Assembly: GCF_042658365.1 (NCBI RefSeq)
Contig: NZ_JBHSQC010000025.1
Reading direction: 5' to 3' (one strand)
DNA from: Carnobacterium_A antarcticum
GTDB lineage: Bacteria; Bacillota; Bacilli; Lactobacillales; Carnobacteriaceae
DNA: 64,000 bases
The notes under the pieces were generated by a model. It saw only the letters and a list, made by a program, of their open reading frames with translations, was not told the DNA's origin and did no database searches. The position numbers and the translations under genes were made by a program. This document shows, one piece after another, positions 1-8,023 of the stretch. How positions within the stretch are numbered: position 1 is the first letter of the stretch; each line of letters opens with the position of its first letter.

Positions 1-210
1 CGCTATTTTTTGATGCAAGCTTATGAGCGGCGCAAACCTATCGTTCTCCAAATGAATAAGACCAAACATATCTTGACAATTGATGAACAAAAAGGAATTT
101 TAAGATACGCCCCAAATAAAAAATCGCTTATTATCTTAGAGAGTCTGAGTCGCCAAACAACTTATATGCTTTCTTTTGAAGACATTCGCCATGTTCGGTT
201 AGCTCAATAA
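1..210 (+). CDS. C-terminal fragment of a small YolD-like protein (5' end outside window)
   Basis: The reading frame is open from base 1 to the TAA at 208-210, so the gene probably begins before the window. The visible part has about 69 residues. It starts RYFLMQAYERRKPI and ends with an FEDIRHVRL segment. A short helix followed by a beta-rich stretch closing on a hydrophobic-Phe-x-Asp-Ile turn resembles the C-terminal half of YolD-like proteins, which are often found near UV-damage polymerases. That resemblance is weak and no catalytic residues are visible. A TTG at 10 or ATG at 13 could act as an internal start, but no ribosome binding site can be checked there. A hairpin terminator follows directly. 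Confidence 0.4.
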   Translation, partial: RYFLMQAYERRKPIVLQMNKTKHILTIDEQKGILRYAPNKKSLIILESLSRQTTYMLSFEDIRHVRLAQ

Positions 211-245
211 AAAAACGAACCCTTTTAAAAGGTTTCGTTTTTTTA
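211..245. terminator. Bidirectional intrinsic terminator between the YolD-like gene and opuCD
   Basis: An AAACGAAcCCTTTT / AAAAGGTTTCGTTT hairpin with one mismatch is flanked by A and T runs. It can stop the plus-strand gene ending at 210 and the minus-strand opuC operon ending at 251. Confidence 0.8.
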
Positions 246-250
246 TTGGA

Positions 251-919
251 CTAGTTTCTAACTTTATTTGTCGGATCTAATTTCTTTTCAATTGCTCCTA
301 AAACAATATCACTAATAACAGCCATCAATGCGGTTGGGATAGCACCTGATAAAATAATAGCCCCACCGTCTGTGGCGTTAACGCCACGCGTAATGATGTC
401 ACCTAATCCTCCTGCTCCAATAAAGGTTCCGATTGCCGTAATCCCAATACCGACTACTAATGCATTACGAATCCCTGCCATTATAACAGATAACGATAGC
501 GGCAATTCAACCATATAGGTCAGTTGGAATCTGGTCATTCCCATCCCTTTACCAGAATCTAAGATGTTGCTGTCAACATTTCGAACACCGGTATACGTAT
601 TTTTGATGATTGGCAATAAGGAATATAGAAAGACGGTCGTCACAACTGTTCCTACGCCCAGACCTAAACCAAGCATCAAAATAGATAACATGGCTAAAGA
701 AGGAATCGTTTGAATAACATTGGCAACGCCAATAACCCAGTCTGCTAATTTACTGTTGCGTGAAACCCAAAATCCTATAGGAATTCCGACAATAGCTGCA
801 AAAAGAACACCATAAATAGAAATTAAAAAGTGGCGCACAAACTGTTCCCAGATATAAAATCCATTTTCGTTAAAGTAATACCATAATTGTTCCCAAAGAC
901 CCATCTCTGAAATATTCAC
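251..919 (-). CDS. opuCD: Glycine betaine/carnitine/choline ABC transporter permease OpuCD
   Basis: This is one of the two membrane permeases of the OpuC osmolyte importer. The protein has 222 residues, the normal length, with about five to six hydrophobic segments. The binding-protein-dependent transport (EAA-loop) region is visible around residues 118-150 (DSGKGMGMTRFQL...VELPLSLSVIMAGIR). The start is GTG at 919, three bases after the opuCC stop, with an AAGGGGGCGAG ribosome binding site in front. It is the last gene of a four-gene operon opuCA-CB-CC-CD and is closed by the hairpin at 211-245. OpuCB (1892-2518) is its paralogous partner. The family assignment is firm. The exact substrate (betaine, carnitine or choline) is inferred from the family. 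Confidence 0.93.
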   Translation of the reverse strand: MNISEMGLWEQLWYYFNENGFYIWEQFVRHFLISIYGVLFAAIVGIPIGFWVSRNSKLADWVIGVANVIQTIPSLAMLSILMLGLGLGVGTVVTTVFLYSLLPIIKNTYTGVRNVDSNILDSGKGMGMTRFQLTYMVELPLSLSVIMAGIRNALVVGIGITAIGTFIGAGGLGDIITRGVNATDGGAIILSGAIPTALMAVISDIVLGAIEKKLDPTNKVRN

Positions 920-922
920 GGA

Positions 923-1873
923 TTACTCGCCCCCTTTTGTGTTTGTTTCATTTTCTTCAAAATAATTATTTTCTTCTAAAAAATCTGTTGCAACTTTTTT
1001 TGGTTCCAATAAATTATTGTCCGCTTCATAATTCATTTCTTGCATTTTTTCAGTCGTGATCGTCCCTGCTAATTTCAGCAATACTTCATTTAATTCAGGG
1101 TAATCTTTTAACACTTGGTAAGTGGTAACAGGACTGGCATCGTATGGGGGAAACAAGTGCTTGTCATCTTCTAAAACGACTAAGTCATAACTGCTGATTC
1201 GTCCGTCCGTTGAATACCCTAAAACCACATCCATCTTTCCGGCTGCTAAAGCATCATAAACTAATCCAATTTGCATTGGATAGACACGCTTAAAATCAAA
1301 ACCGTACGTTTCTACAAACGCATCGTACCCATCGCCTTCTCTCTCCATCCAAGAAGTATCGGCACCTAATTTGAGTTCTGATATGATATCCTTTAAATCA
1401 CTAACAGTTTGAAGATCATATTCTTCTGCTAATTCTTGTGTGACCATAAACGAGTAAGTGTTAGCAAATCCATATGAAGGAAACCATTTTTGATCGAATT
1501 CATCTTTAAATCCATTTACGACAGTTTGGTAAGCTTTCGCTGGATCTGTGATTGGCTCTTGCTGAAGCACGCCTGTTAAATCGGTACCTGTGTAACGGAC
1601 ACCTGAAACATTTGCGTCTCCTCCAACTAAAGCCTGATGATTAAGGGTAGAAGACCCTAAATTGTTGATCAATTGTGCATCGATATCGATATAATGTTCG
1701 ACCATGCCTTCAACGATAAAACCCAAAATTTGTTGTTCTGTAGTGGTCCCACCTGTAATAGTGATTCCTTCTTCGTCAAAACCCCCGCCTAAACCAGGAA
1801 GCGAGCAACTGCTTAAAAACACAGTTGCTAAAAGAAGAACCACAATTTGATTGATTTTTTTAATTGTGTTCAT
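923..1873 (-). CDS. opuCC: Osmolyte-binding lipoprotein OpuCC
   Basis: This is the extracytoplasmic substrate-binding protein of the OpuC importer. It has 316 residues. The N-terminus has basic residues, a hydrophobic stretch (VVLLLATVFL) and a lipobox with Cys23 (LSSC), so it should be lipid-anchored on the outer face of the membrane. The rest matches the OpuAC/ProX-type periplasmic-binding fold that captures quaternary ammonium compounds. The ATG start at 1873 has an AGGAGG about 10 bases upstream. It lies between opuCB and opuCD, 3 bases from opuCD and 18 from opuCB, so the genes should be cotranscribed. The C-terminal tail is acidic and polar (EENNYFEENETN). Confidence 0.93.
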   Translation of the reverse strand: MNTIKKINQIVVLLLATVFLSSCSLPGLGGGFDEEGITITGGTTTEQQILGFIVEGMVEHYIDIDAQLINNLGSSTLNHQALVGGDANVSGVRYTGTDLTGVLQQEPITDPAKAYQTVVNGFKDEFDQKWFPSYGFANTYSFMVTQELAEEYDLQTVSDLKDIISELKLGADTSWMEREGDGYDAFVETYGFDFKRVYPMQIGLVYDALAAGKMDVVLGYSTDGRISSYDLVVLEDDKHLFPPYDASPVTTYQVLKDYPELNEVLLKLAGTITTEKMQEMNYEADNNLLEPKKVATDFLEENNYFEENETNTKGGE

Positions 1874-1891
1874 TGTTTTAAAACCTCCTAT

Positions 1892-2518
1892 TTAGTATGC
1901 GCTGGCGGGCGTTAATTTTTTCTCTAATTTTCCTAAAATAAAATCTGTTAATAAAGCTAACACCGTTACGGGTATCGTACCACCAATAATCAGGCTAGGT
2001 ATAAATAGATTTAATCCATTAAAAATAAAGTCTCCTAAGCCGCCTGCTCCAATATAAGAAGCTAGTGTTGCCCAAGCAATAACGTATACACCGGAAAGAC
2101 GAATCCCGGACATAATGACCGCTGCAGCTTGCGGCAATTCGACTAAACGAATCAATTCCATATCGGTCATACCCATTCCTTTACCCGCGTCTTTTAGCCC
2201 TCCGTCTACTCCTTTGACACCAATATAGGTATTTCTAAGAATTGGCAATAACGAATAAATGAATAAAGCAATTATTGCAGGAACTTTTCCAATTCCAAAA
2301 AACGGAATCATCAAAGCAAGTAGAGCTAAAGAAGGAACGGTTTGTAAGACCGTTGCAATTCCCATTACGATAGACGCTACTTTATTAAAACGAGTCAATA
2401 TTATTCCAAGTGGGACAGCTACAATCACACCTAAAAATAAAGCAAATGCAGAAATATAAAGATGTTCCCACGTTTTCAGCAACAGATCCGAACCATTGCT
2501 TGCAAAAAAATCAGCCAT
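1892..2518 (-). CDS. opuCB: Glycine betaine/carnitine/choline ABC transporter permease OpuCB
   Basis: This is the first permease subunit of OpuC. The protein has 208 residues with about five transmembrane helices and the permease cytoplasmic loop KDAGKGMGMTDMELIRLVELP, the part that docks with the ATPase. It is clearly paralogous to OpuCD, sharing the GKGMGMT motif and an IGAGGLGD turn. The ATG start has a strong GGAGGG upstream. The gene begins 12 bases after the opuCA stop. Its role is to form, with OpuCD, the channel through which compatible solutes enter during osmotic or cold stress. Confidence 0.93.
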   Translation of the reverse strand: MADFFASNGSDLLLKTWEHLYISAFALFLGVIVAVPLGIILTRFNKVASIVMGIATVLQTVPSLALLALMIPFFGIGKVPAIIALFIYSLLPILRNTYIGVKGVDGGLKDAGKGMGMTDMELIRLVELPQAAAVIMSGIRLSGVYVIAWATLASYIGAGGLGDFIFNGLNLFIPSLIIGGTIPVTVLALLTDFILGKLEKKLTPASAY

Positions 2519-2530
2519 GTTTCTTCCCTC

Positions 2531-3718
2531 CTACTCTTTAATTTCTTTTGAAACGGTTGATTCCATCGGCGTTTCAGGTGGTGTTTCTGCGTCATCGCCC
2601 CAAATCGTGTCATACACAATATCTACTAGAGAAGCACGCGTAACTATTCCAATTAAACGATTTTTTTCATCAACTACTGGGACATTCTTAAACCCGCGTT
2701 TTAAAATACGTTGTACAGTATCTCTTAACAACGTTCCTTTGCGTACAAAATAAACTTTGGTCGACATGATATCGCCAATACTGGTTGCACGTTTCCTGTT
2801 TAAATCGATGCTTTCAACATCAACATATCCCTTTAAGATTCCTGCATCGTCCGTCACTAATAACGAGTCTACACGGCGGTCACGCATCAGTTTGATAGCA
2901 TCAGTAATAGACTTGCCTGGTGTAACTGAAACAGGGTTCTTCAACATAACTTGTTCAACTGTTTGAAGATTAGGCCGTGCTTGGAGCAAACGATCTTCCC
3001 CAATAAAGTCTTCTACAAATTGATTAGCTGGAGCAGCCAGAATATTATCCGGTGTATCGAATTGAACAACTTTACCTTCTTGCATAATGACAATGCGGTC
3101 CGCTAAATCTAAAGCTTCATCCATATCATGAGTAACAAAAATAATTGTTTTTCCCATCTCTACTTGAAGTTCTTTTAATAATTCTTGGAGAGAGTCTCGC
3201 GTAATAGGATCCAAAGCACCAAACGGTTCATCCATTAAAATAATGTCTTGATCCGCAGCTAAAGCGCGGATAACGCCTATTCTTTGTTGCTGACCCCCTG
3301 ACAATTCAGAAGGATAGCGATCTAGAAACTCTAACGGCAAATCTACTCTTTTTATGAGTTTTTTGGCGATTTCTTTTTGTTCTTCCTCTGGCCATTTCAT
3401 TAATTTCGGAACTAAAACGATGTTATCAAAAATGGTCATGTGTGGCATCAACCCGATTTGTTGGATCACATAGCCGATTTTCCGACGCAATTTCACTGGA
3501 TCTTTCTTCATGATATCTTGGCCATCAATTAAAATTTGTCCAGAAGTTGGCTCGATCATTCGGTTGATCATCCGCATTGAAGTTGTCTTTCCACTTCCAC
3601 TTGTACCAATAAAAACAATAAATTCGCCTTCGTTAAACGCAAGATTGATGTTGTCTACTGCTTTTTTTCCGCCTTTATAAACTTTTGAAACATTTTTAAA
3701 TTCAATCAAAGTTTCCAC
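2531..3718 (-). CDS. opuCA: Osmolyte ABC transporter ATPase OpuCA with tandem CBS domains
   Basis: This ATP-hydrolysing subunit powers the OpuC importer from the cytoplasmic face. The 395 residues contain Walker A at about 38-46 (GTSGSGKTT), the ABC signature at 139-145 (LSGGQQQ) and Walker B at about 159-164 (IILMDEP). A CBS pair follows at about 255-370, then a short Pro/Glu-rich tail. In Listeria and Staphylococcus the OpuCA CBS pair binds c-di-AMP, which shuts uptake. That regulation is inferred here, not seen. It is the first gene of the operon, with a good sigma-A promoter at 3770-3798. A second CBS-bearing betaine ATPase is encoded at 9140-10339. Confidence 0.95.
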   Translation of the reverse strand: METLIEFKNVSKVYKGGKKAVDNINLAFNEGEFIVFIGTSGSGKTTSMRMINRMIEPTSGQILIDGQDIMKKDPVKLRRKIGYVIQQIGLMPHMTIFDNIVLVPKLMKWPEEEQKEIAKKLIKRVDLPLEFLDRYPSELSGGQQQRIGVIRALAADQDIILMDEPFGALDPITRDSLQELLKELQVEMGKTIIFVTHDMDEALDLADRIVIMQEGKVVQFDTPDNILAAPANQFVEDFIGEDRLLQARPNLQTVEQVMLKNPVSVTPGKSITDAIKLMRDRRVDSLLVTDDAGILKGYVDVESIDLNRKRATSIGDIMSTKVYFVRKGTLLRDTVQRILKRGFKNVPVVDEKNRLIGIVTRASLVDIVYDTIWGDDAETPPETPMESTVSKEIKE

Positions 3719-3769
3719 CCTCTTATCTATTTTTCTTTTCTTTGCTAAAAAATCGCATTATCCTTATCA

Positions 3770-3798
3770 ATTATCTCTTAAATCGCTCGTATAATCAA
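3770..3798 (-). promoter_or_regulatory. Sigma-A-type promoter of the opuC operon
   Basis: On the minus strand a TTGATT box (3793-3798) and a GATAAT box (3770-3775) are separated by 17 bases. The site is about 50 bases upstream of the opuCA start and just downstream of the cls terminator, so opuC should have its own transcript. Confidence 0.65.
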
Positions 3799-3827
3799 CT
3801 TTCTATACTTTTCATTAAAAATCCCTT

Positions 3828-3874
3828 AAAAAAAAGACGCAAAAATAATGGTTTGACCAACTATTTCTACGTCT
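3828..3874 (-). terminator. Intrinsic terminator downstream of cls
   Basis: On the minus strand an imperfect stem closed by AGACG/CGTCT, with an AT-rich upper part, is followed by a run of eight T. It lies 15 bases after the cls stop codon. Confidence 0.7.
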
Positions 3875-3888
3875 GAAAAGTTACTTTG

Positions 3889-5340
3889 TTATAAAATTGG
3901 TGAAAATAATCTAGAAAATGTTTGTTTAAATTTCAGCCAACGCGATTGTCCATCTAATAGGGATTGAGTCAATAAATAACTGCTTTCGATATCTTTATAA
4001 AAAATTTCTTTTTGTTGTCTGGCAATCTCTGGGTCATAAATAAAAGCATTTACTTCAAAATTTAGTTTGAAACTTCGAATATCAAAATTAGCTGTTCCAA
4101 TTGAGCAGATTTCGCCGTCTATCACAATTGTTTTGGCGTGTAAGAACCCATTATTATAGATGTAAACTTCAGCTCCAGCGGCTACCAATTCGGCAGCGTA
4201 GTAAGTAGTTGCTCGGTAAATAAACGGATGATCTGGTTTATTAGGAATCATGATTTTAACATCAATACCAGACATGACGGCTATTTCAATAGTCTCCAGT
4301 ACTGAATCATCCGGTACAAAATAAGGAGTTTGGATAAAAACGGATTCTTTTGCCATACTGATCATCTTAATGTACCCTTTTTTGATTTGTTGGGTTTCAG
4401 TATCCGGCCCGCTTGAAACGATCTGCATGTTTGACTTGCCTTTTTTCTTCATTAGCGGAAAATAACTTTCTTGGTATTCTAACTTATGATGAGAAACCGT
4501 CGCGTTCCAATCCATTAGAAAGCGGCTTTGCAAGGGCAAAACGGCATTGCCTTCAATTTTCAAATGAGTATCACGCCAATACCCAAATTTTTTATATTCT
4601 CCTAAGTATTCATCCCCAACGTTGAAACCGCCAGTGTAGCCAATTTTCCCATCGATAATAACAATTTTTCTGTGGTTGCGGTAATTAAAACGTAAATTTA
4701 TAAAGCTAAAGCGGGAACCAAAAAAAGTTTCAGCTTCCCCTCCTAAAGCTTTTAGCTTTTTAAAAAATTTAGGTTTCAAAGCACGGGATCCTAACGCATC
4801 ATAAATAACAAAAACTTCTACACCCGCTGCTGCCCGTTCTTCAAGAGCCGCTAAAACGCGATTTCCGATTTTATCATCTTTAAAAATATAATAAATCATA
4901 TGAATATGATGCTCAGCTTTGTAAATGTCTTTAATCAATGCATCGTATTTTTCAGCACCATCTGTAAAAATTTGTATTTTGTTGCCTTTTGTTAAAATAG
5001 ATTCATCGCTTTCAAGAAACAAACTTGCCATTTCTTTGGCATTTTCTGTTGCTTGTCTACTGGACAGCAAATCTTCATCATCTGCCAGCATTTCTTTTTG
5101 TGCTTGAACAAGTTCAGGCATTCCTATGCTTTCTTGAGCTTTAATATCGAAAATCTTTTTGCGGGATAATTTATTCCCGATAAATAAATAAAAAACAAAC
5201 CCCACTCCCGGCAACAACATCAAAACCAATAACCATGCCCATGTAGCTGCGATATCTCGTTTTTCTCGAAAAACAGTGATCATGGCAAAAATGATATTTA
5301 AAACAATAATAGCTAATATACTCATCCAAACTATTTGCAT
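3889..5340 (-). CDS. cls: Cardiolipin synthase (phospholipase D family)
   Basis: This enzyme condenses two phosphatidylglycerol molecules into cardiolipin and glycerol at the membrane. The 483 residues have the usual length and layout: two N-terminal transmembrane helices (about 3-22 and 35-55), then two phospholipase D domains. Each has an HKD motif: HRKIVIIDGKIGYTGG in the first and HAKTIVIDGEICSIGTAN in the second, both with His, Lys and Asp in place. The ATG start at 5340 has AAAGGA 7 bases upstream. It is flanked by terminators on both sides and looks monocistronic. Its position beside the osmolyte transporters fits a membrane or osmotic-stress context, but nothing in the sequence proves co-regulation. 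Confidence 0.93.
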   Translation of the reverse strand: MQIVWMSILAIIVLNIIFAMITVFREKRDIAATWAWLLVLMLLPGVGFVFYLFIGNKLSRKKIFDIKAQESIGMPELVQAQKEMLADDEDLLSSRQATENAKEMASLFLESDESILTKGNKIQIFTDGAEKYDALIKDIYKAEHHIHMIYYIFKDDKIGNRVLAALEERAAAGVEVFVIYDALGSRALKPKFFKKLKALGGEAETFFGSRFSFINLRFNYRNHRKIVIIDGKIGYTGGFNVGDEYLGEYKKFGYWRDTHLKIEGNAVLPLQSRFLMDWNATVSHHKLEYQESYFPLMKKKGKSNMQIVSSGPDTETQQIKKGYIKMISMAKESVFIQTPYFVPDDSVLETIEIAVMSGIDVKIMIPNKPDHPFIYRATTYYAAELVAAGAEVYIYNNGFLHAKTIVIDGEICSIGTANFDIRSFKLNFEVNAFIYDPEIARQQKEIFYKDIESSYLLTQSLLDGQSRWLKFKQTFSRLFSPIL

Positions 5341-5435
5341 ATGTTAATCCTTTCGAAACTTTTATTCTTATCTTACTATGTTCTTTTTTCTATTGCTAGC
5401 ATTATTCAACTTAGAGCGCCTTTTAAAACAAATAA

Positions 5436-5475
5436 AGAAGCATCCGCTTCAAAAAAAGAATCGGATGCTTTTGTT
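5436..5475 (-). terminator. Intrinsic terminator of thiT
   Basis: A perfect 9-bp stem AAGCATCCG/CGGATGCTT with a 15-base loop lies 13 bases after the thiT stop, followed on the minus strand by a T-rich stretch. Confidence 0.7.
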
Positions 5476-5487
5476 TTATCGTTTAAT

Positions 5488-6072
5488 TCATTGGAAGCTT
5501 GATGCAGTTGGTTCTTTTGGTACAAACAAATGAGGTGCTGTTTTGTTAAAGAGAAGCAACACAATGCCTGTTGCAAACATAGTCGCCAATGCGCTTCCTC
5601 CGTTGGCAAGAAACGAATACCATAATGGACTCATTCCTTCTGGTGCATAACTTCCCCAAAAGTAATACCCTGCTATAAAGTGCCAGAAAAAACGAGCTAT
5701 CGTTCCAACGATTGTTGCTAAAATGATATATCCTGCTTTTTTGACAGGTTGCTTTGCGCGAAAAGCTTGTTGAAGGGGTTTAGCAAAAAAACCAGCAAAT
5801 CCCGTAAACATAAACGCTACAAAATACTCAATAAAACCTTGCAGCAGATTTAAAATAGCGACATCACCCGTCAAGTAATGTAATACTCCCCATAAAAATC
5901 CAGATGCAATACCTGCTACAGCGCCTCTTCGAAGGGCATACAGTATCATCGGGATCATTCCCAATGATATAGTAAAACCTGTACCGACAGTCGTCGGCAA
6001 TAAGGATAAAACAATGGCTAAAGCTGCGACAATCGTTCCTTCGATCCATACCCGTAATCGTGTATTTTCCAT
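5488..6072 (-). CDS. thiT: Thiamine transporter ThiT (ECF S component)
   Basis: This is the substrate-capture membrane subunit of an energy-coupling-factor vitamin importer for thiamine. From the chosen start it has 194 residues, the family's usual size, with six hydrophobic helices. The WGVLHYLTGD and GTIARFFWHFIAGYYFWGSYAPEG segments are typical of ThiT, and aromatic residues there line the thiamine pocket in known structures. The ATG at 6072 is chosen because AAAGGAGG lies 8 bases upstream. An in-frame codon at 6108 would add 12 residues but has no such site and would start inside the regulatory hairpin. A TPP riboswitch precedes the gene, which confirms the substrate. The shared EcfA/A'/T energy module is not in this window. 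Confidence 0.95.
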   Translation of the reverse strand: MENTRLRVWIEGTIVAALAIVLSLLPTTVGTGFTISLGMIPMILYALRRGAVAGIASGFLWGVLHYLTGDVAILNLLQGFIEYFVAFMFTGFAGFFAKPLQQAFRAKQPVKKAGYIILATIVGTIARFFWHFIAGYYFWGSYAPEGMSPLWYSFLANGGSALATMFATGIVLLLFNKTAPHLFVPKEPTASSFQ

Positions 6073-6122
6073 AAAAAAATCCTCCTTTAGTGTGTCGAAC
6101 AGTGCCACACAACAAAGGAGGA
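6073..6122 (-). promoter_or_regulatory. Riboswitch expression platform: terminator hairpin that contains the thiT Shine-Dalgarno
   Basis: On the minus strand TCCTCCTTT (6114-6122) pairs perfectly with AAAGGAGGA (6080-6088), the thiT Shine-Dalgarno sequence. An inner stem TGTGT/ACACA extends the hairpin. Seven T residues (6073-6079) follow immediately and run into the ATG at 6072. When formed, the hairpin could both terminate transcription and hide the ribosome binding site. An AT-rich stem (TTATCTT/AAGATAA with CAAAT/ATTTG, about 6125-6152) lies between it and the aptamer. Confidence 0.8.
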
Positions 6123-6158
6123 GCTCAAATTATCTTTTAAGATAAATCATTTGCCCCG

Positions 6159-6246
6159 TCACAATTCCTACGCTCGTGTTAACGAACAGGTTCGAAGGGT
6201 CAGAATCTAGGATTCAATCTCAGCTTTTTACAGCACCCCTTTGTGA
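6159..6246 (-). ncRNA. TPP riboswitch aptamer (THI element)
   Basis: The minus strand carries the conserved TPP-aptamer blocks in order: AGGGGTGC, GCTGAGA, a variable P3 arm, ACCCTTCGAACCTG and GCGTAGGAA. A P1 stem TCACAA (6241-6246) / TTGTGA (6159-6164) closes the aptamer. It senses thiamine pyrophosphate and should lower thiT expression when TPP is plentiful. Confidence 0.95.
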
Positions 6247-6275
6247 TGGTTGTTCAGTTAGTTTTTACTCTTCAA

Positions 6276-6304
6276 ATACTACGGACAAAAAAGCTTTTTG
6301 TCAA
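6276..6304 (-). promoter_or_regulatory. Promoter of the riboswitch-thiT transcript
   Basis: A perfect TTGACA (6299-6304) and a TAGTAT (6276-6281) on the minus strand are 17 bases apart. The site lies about 30 bases upstream of the aptamer and after the stop of the preceding gene, giving thiT an independent start. Confidence 0.8.
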
Positions 6305-6336
6305 CTCTTTCTTCCGGCCGGCTTAATCCATACGCT

Positions 6337-7413
6337 TTATTCAGCCGATGAAAAAGCTGAACTTTCTTGATTCATTTCCTCTTTATCGTTTGAACCTGAG
6401 TCTATGTCAACCTCAGAGTCTTTAGGTATCTCTGGACTCGAAGAATCTTCTGGCTCTTCAGCCGTATCTGAAGAATTTTCTTTAGCTGGAAGTTCTGGTT
6501 CTTGCGTATCTTTTTGTGGCGCCGTCCAGTTGCTTTGAGGACTCTTTGTTGTCTTAGGAGTGGGCTGCCATGTATTTTGATTCGTTGTGCTGCTTTTGAC
6601 AGAGGTAGAAGTTGATGCTTCATCTTGTTCCGACTCTTCTTGCAGAGCAGCCTCTTTTTCAATTGCTTCCATTCGTTCTTGCTCAGCCAGTCGTTCTTCT
6701 TCCAACACTCGTTCTTGTTCTTCTTGTTCTTGAAGCAGTTGTTGTTCTATAACCCTTAATTTAGTTTCTACCAACGCTAATGTTTCAAAAAGTGCTGTTT
6801 GGACTTTCTTATTTTTTATCGCTGTAATCATTGCTTTTACTTCATCGTACTGCACTTGAGTAACATCTTCTTTGACTATTTCTGTTTTGGGCTCCTCAAA
6901 CAATTCAGCTAAAGTTTTCTCAGCTTTTTTTATTGCTTCATATTGATCTTTCGCTTCAGTCAAATATACCTTCAATTCGTCATATAGCAACGGAAAACGT
7001 TTTTTTATTTTTTCTAAATGAGTTTGTGCTTGTTCTAATTGGCTTTCAGACACTTCGTCAGCTAATATATTATCTATTAACAAAGATTGAACAACTTTTT
7101 GAGCTTGATACCCTTCTTCGGCTGCTCTCACTTCAGTTAGAAGCTCTTTTTTTAAAGGGCTGTCAGGAAGTTCTTTGACTTTATCTAAAGCAATTGATAG
7201 TTGCTTTTCCGTAATACCTTTTGCTAACGTCTCTTTTGCTTCCGTTTCAAATAAAGCAGCGACTAGCTTTTCTGCTTCTTTTGTCTCATCTAGCTTTTGT
7301 TCTGCTTGTTTAAATTTTTCAGTTTGTACATAACGATGGTATTTAGTGCCCCCCATGATCGTTGCTACCGTTAGCAGCACAAGAAGTGAAAGAACGATAT
7401 TTTTTTTAGTCAT
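6337..7413 (-). CDS. Membrane-anchored coiled-coil protein with three Cry1Ac D-VI-like repeats, function unknown
   Basis: From the chosen start the protein has 358 residues. It has a short basic N-terminus and one transmembrane helix or uncleaved signal anchor (IVLSLLVLLTVATIMGG). About three tandem helical repeats of 55-65 residues follow. Each has an A-(E/Q)-x-V-x-x-L(F/L) helix and a Gln-rich 'dis-A-x-x-x-V/I' helix, with LPDS visible in the first, like the repeats named after Cry1Ac domain D-VI in Firmicute surface proteins. Next come a Glu/Gln-rich coiled coil (LLQEQEEQERVLEEERLAEQ) and a Ser/Thr/Pro/Glu-rich disordered tail. No sortase motif is seen. The ATG at 7413 has AGAAGGGA 8 bases upstream, while the frame's first codon (7461) has none. 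The topology suggests an extracellular or wall-facing protein. I cannot assign a function. Confidence 0.75.
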   Translation of the reverse strand: MTKKNIVLSLLVLLTVATIMGGTKYHRYVQTEKFKQAEQKLDETKEAEKLVAALFETEAKETLAKGITEKQLSIALDKVKELPDSPLKKELLTEVRAAEEGYQAQKVVQSLLIDNILADEVSESQLEQAQTHLEKIKKRFPLLYDELKVYLTEAKDQYEAIKKAEKTLAELFEEPKTEIVKEDVTQVQYDEVKAMITAIKNKKVQTALFETLALVETKLRVIEQQLLQEQEEQERVLEEERLAEQERMEAIEKEAALQEESEQDEASTSTSVKSSTTNQNTWQPTPKTTKSPQSNWTAPQKDTQEPELPAKENSSDTAEEPEDSSSPEIPKDSEVDIDSGSNDKEEMNQESSAFSSAE

Positions 7414-7464
7414 TTTCTGAATCCCTTCTGGTCTTTCTCTGTTTTGTTTTTTATCTTTCATGTA

Positions 7465-7944
7465 CTATATTTTTTTTGAGTAAATAAACTTGTACGCTCC
7501 ATCTTCCTTGCTTCGTTTTTTTGTATCGACAAATCCCGTTTTTAAATACAGCATTTGCCCGCTTAGATTATCATAGTCAACTGCTAATACAATCTCATCG
7601 ATCGAATCAAAATTTTCTTTAATGAATAGCGGCAATCGTTCCATCGAAAGTTTTCCGTATCCTTTGTTTTGAAAACGCTCGTCAATGGAATGCGCATGTA
7701 ATAATAAAGCATTCTCCTCGGTTGGATAAGTCGAAAACCCCTTTTCTTTTTGTAAAATGAAAAATCCTACTAAGGTTTCTTCCTTTAAAATCAAAACCGG
7801 AAATTTTTTAGTTTCATGGAGACTATCGGTCATTGCTGTCATCGGCTTAACAGTATAAGGTGTTTCTTTTAATTGATAGTTTTCAAATAGAACTGCATCT
7901 GCTATTGTAGCTTCTTTCAATATTATTTCATCAGCCAGTACCAT
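7465..7944 (-). CDS. GNAT-family N-acetyltransferase
   Basis: The 159-residue protein begins with the typical first strand of GNAT enzymes (LKEATIADAVLFENYQL). It carries an acetyl-CoA binding segment with the pattern Q/R-x-x-G-x-G/A (ERFQNKGYGKLSMERL) and ends with the usual Y-x-K-x-GF turn (YLKTGF). It should transfer an acetyl group from acetyl-CoA to an unknown amine. Neighbouring families suggest a spermidine or small-molecule acceptor, but nothing decides. ATG at 7944 is preferred because GGCGGTGAAGG lies just upstream; a GTG at 7986 is the alternative. It is 51 bases before the coiled-coil protein and 79 after the HD hydrolase, so the three may share a transcript. Confidence 0.85.
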   Translation of the reverse strand: MVLADEIILKEATIADAVLFENYQLKETPYTVKPMTAMTDSLHETKKFPVLILKEETLVGFFILQKEKGFSTYPTEENALLLHAHSIDERFQNKGYGKLSMERLPLFIKENFDSIDEIVLAVDYDNLSGQMLYLKTGFVDTKKRSKEDGAYKFIYSKKI

Positions 7945-8023
7945 ATAGCCTTCACCGCCTCTATAAATTTCACCTAATCGTACCACGAGTTCTAGCTTAA
8001 ACTTTGTTTAGTGCTTCTATTTT

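Noticed and set aside
2259..2966. Plus-strand frames opposite opuCA/opuCB, and many similar frames across the window
   Set aside because: These are antisense shadows of well supported genes with no ribosome binding site and low-complexity translations.
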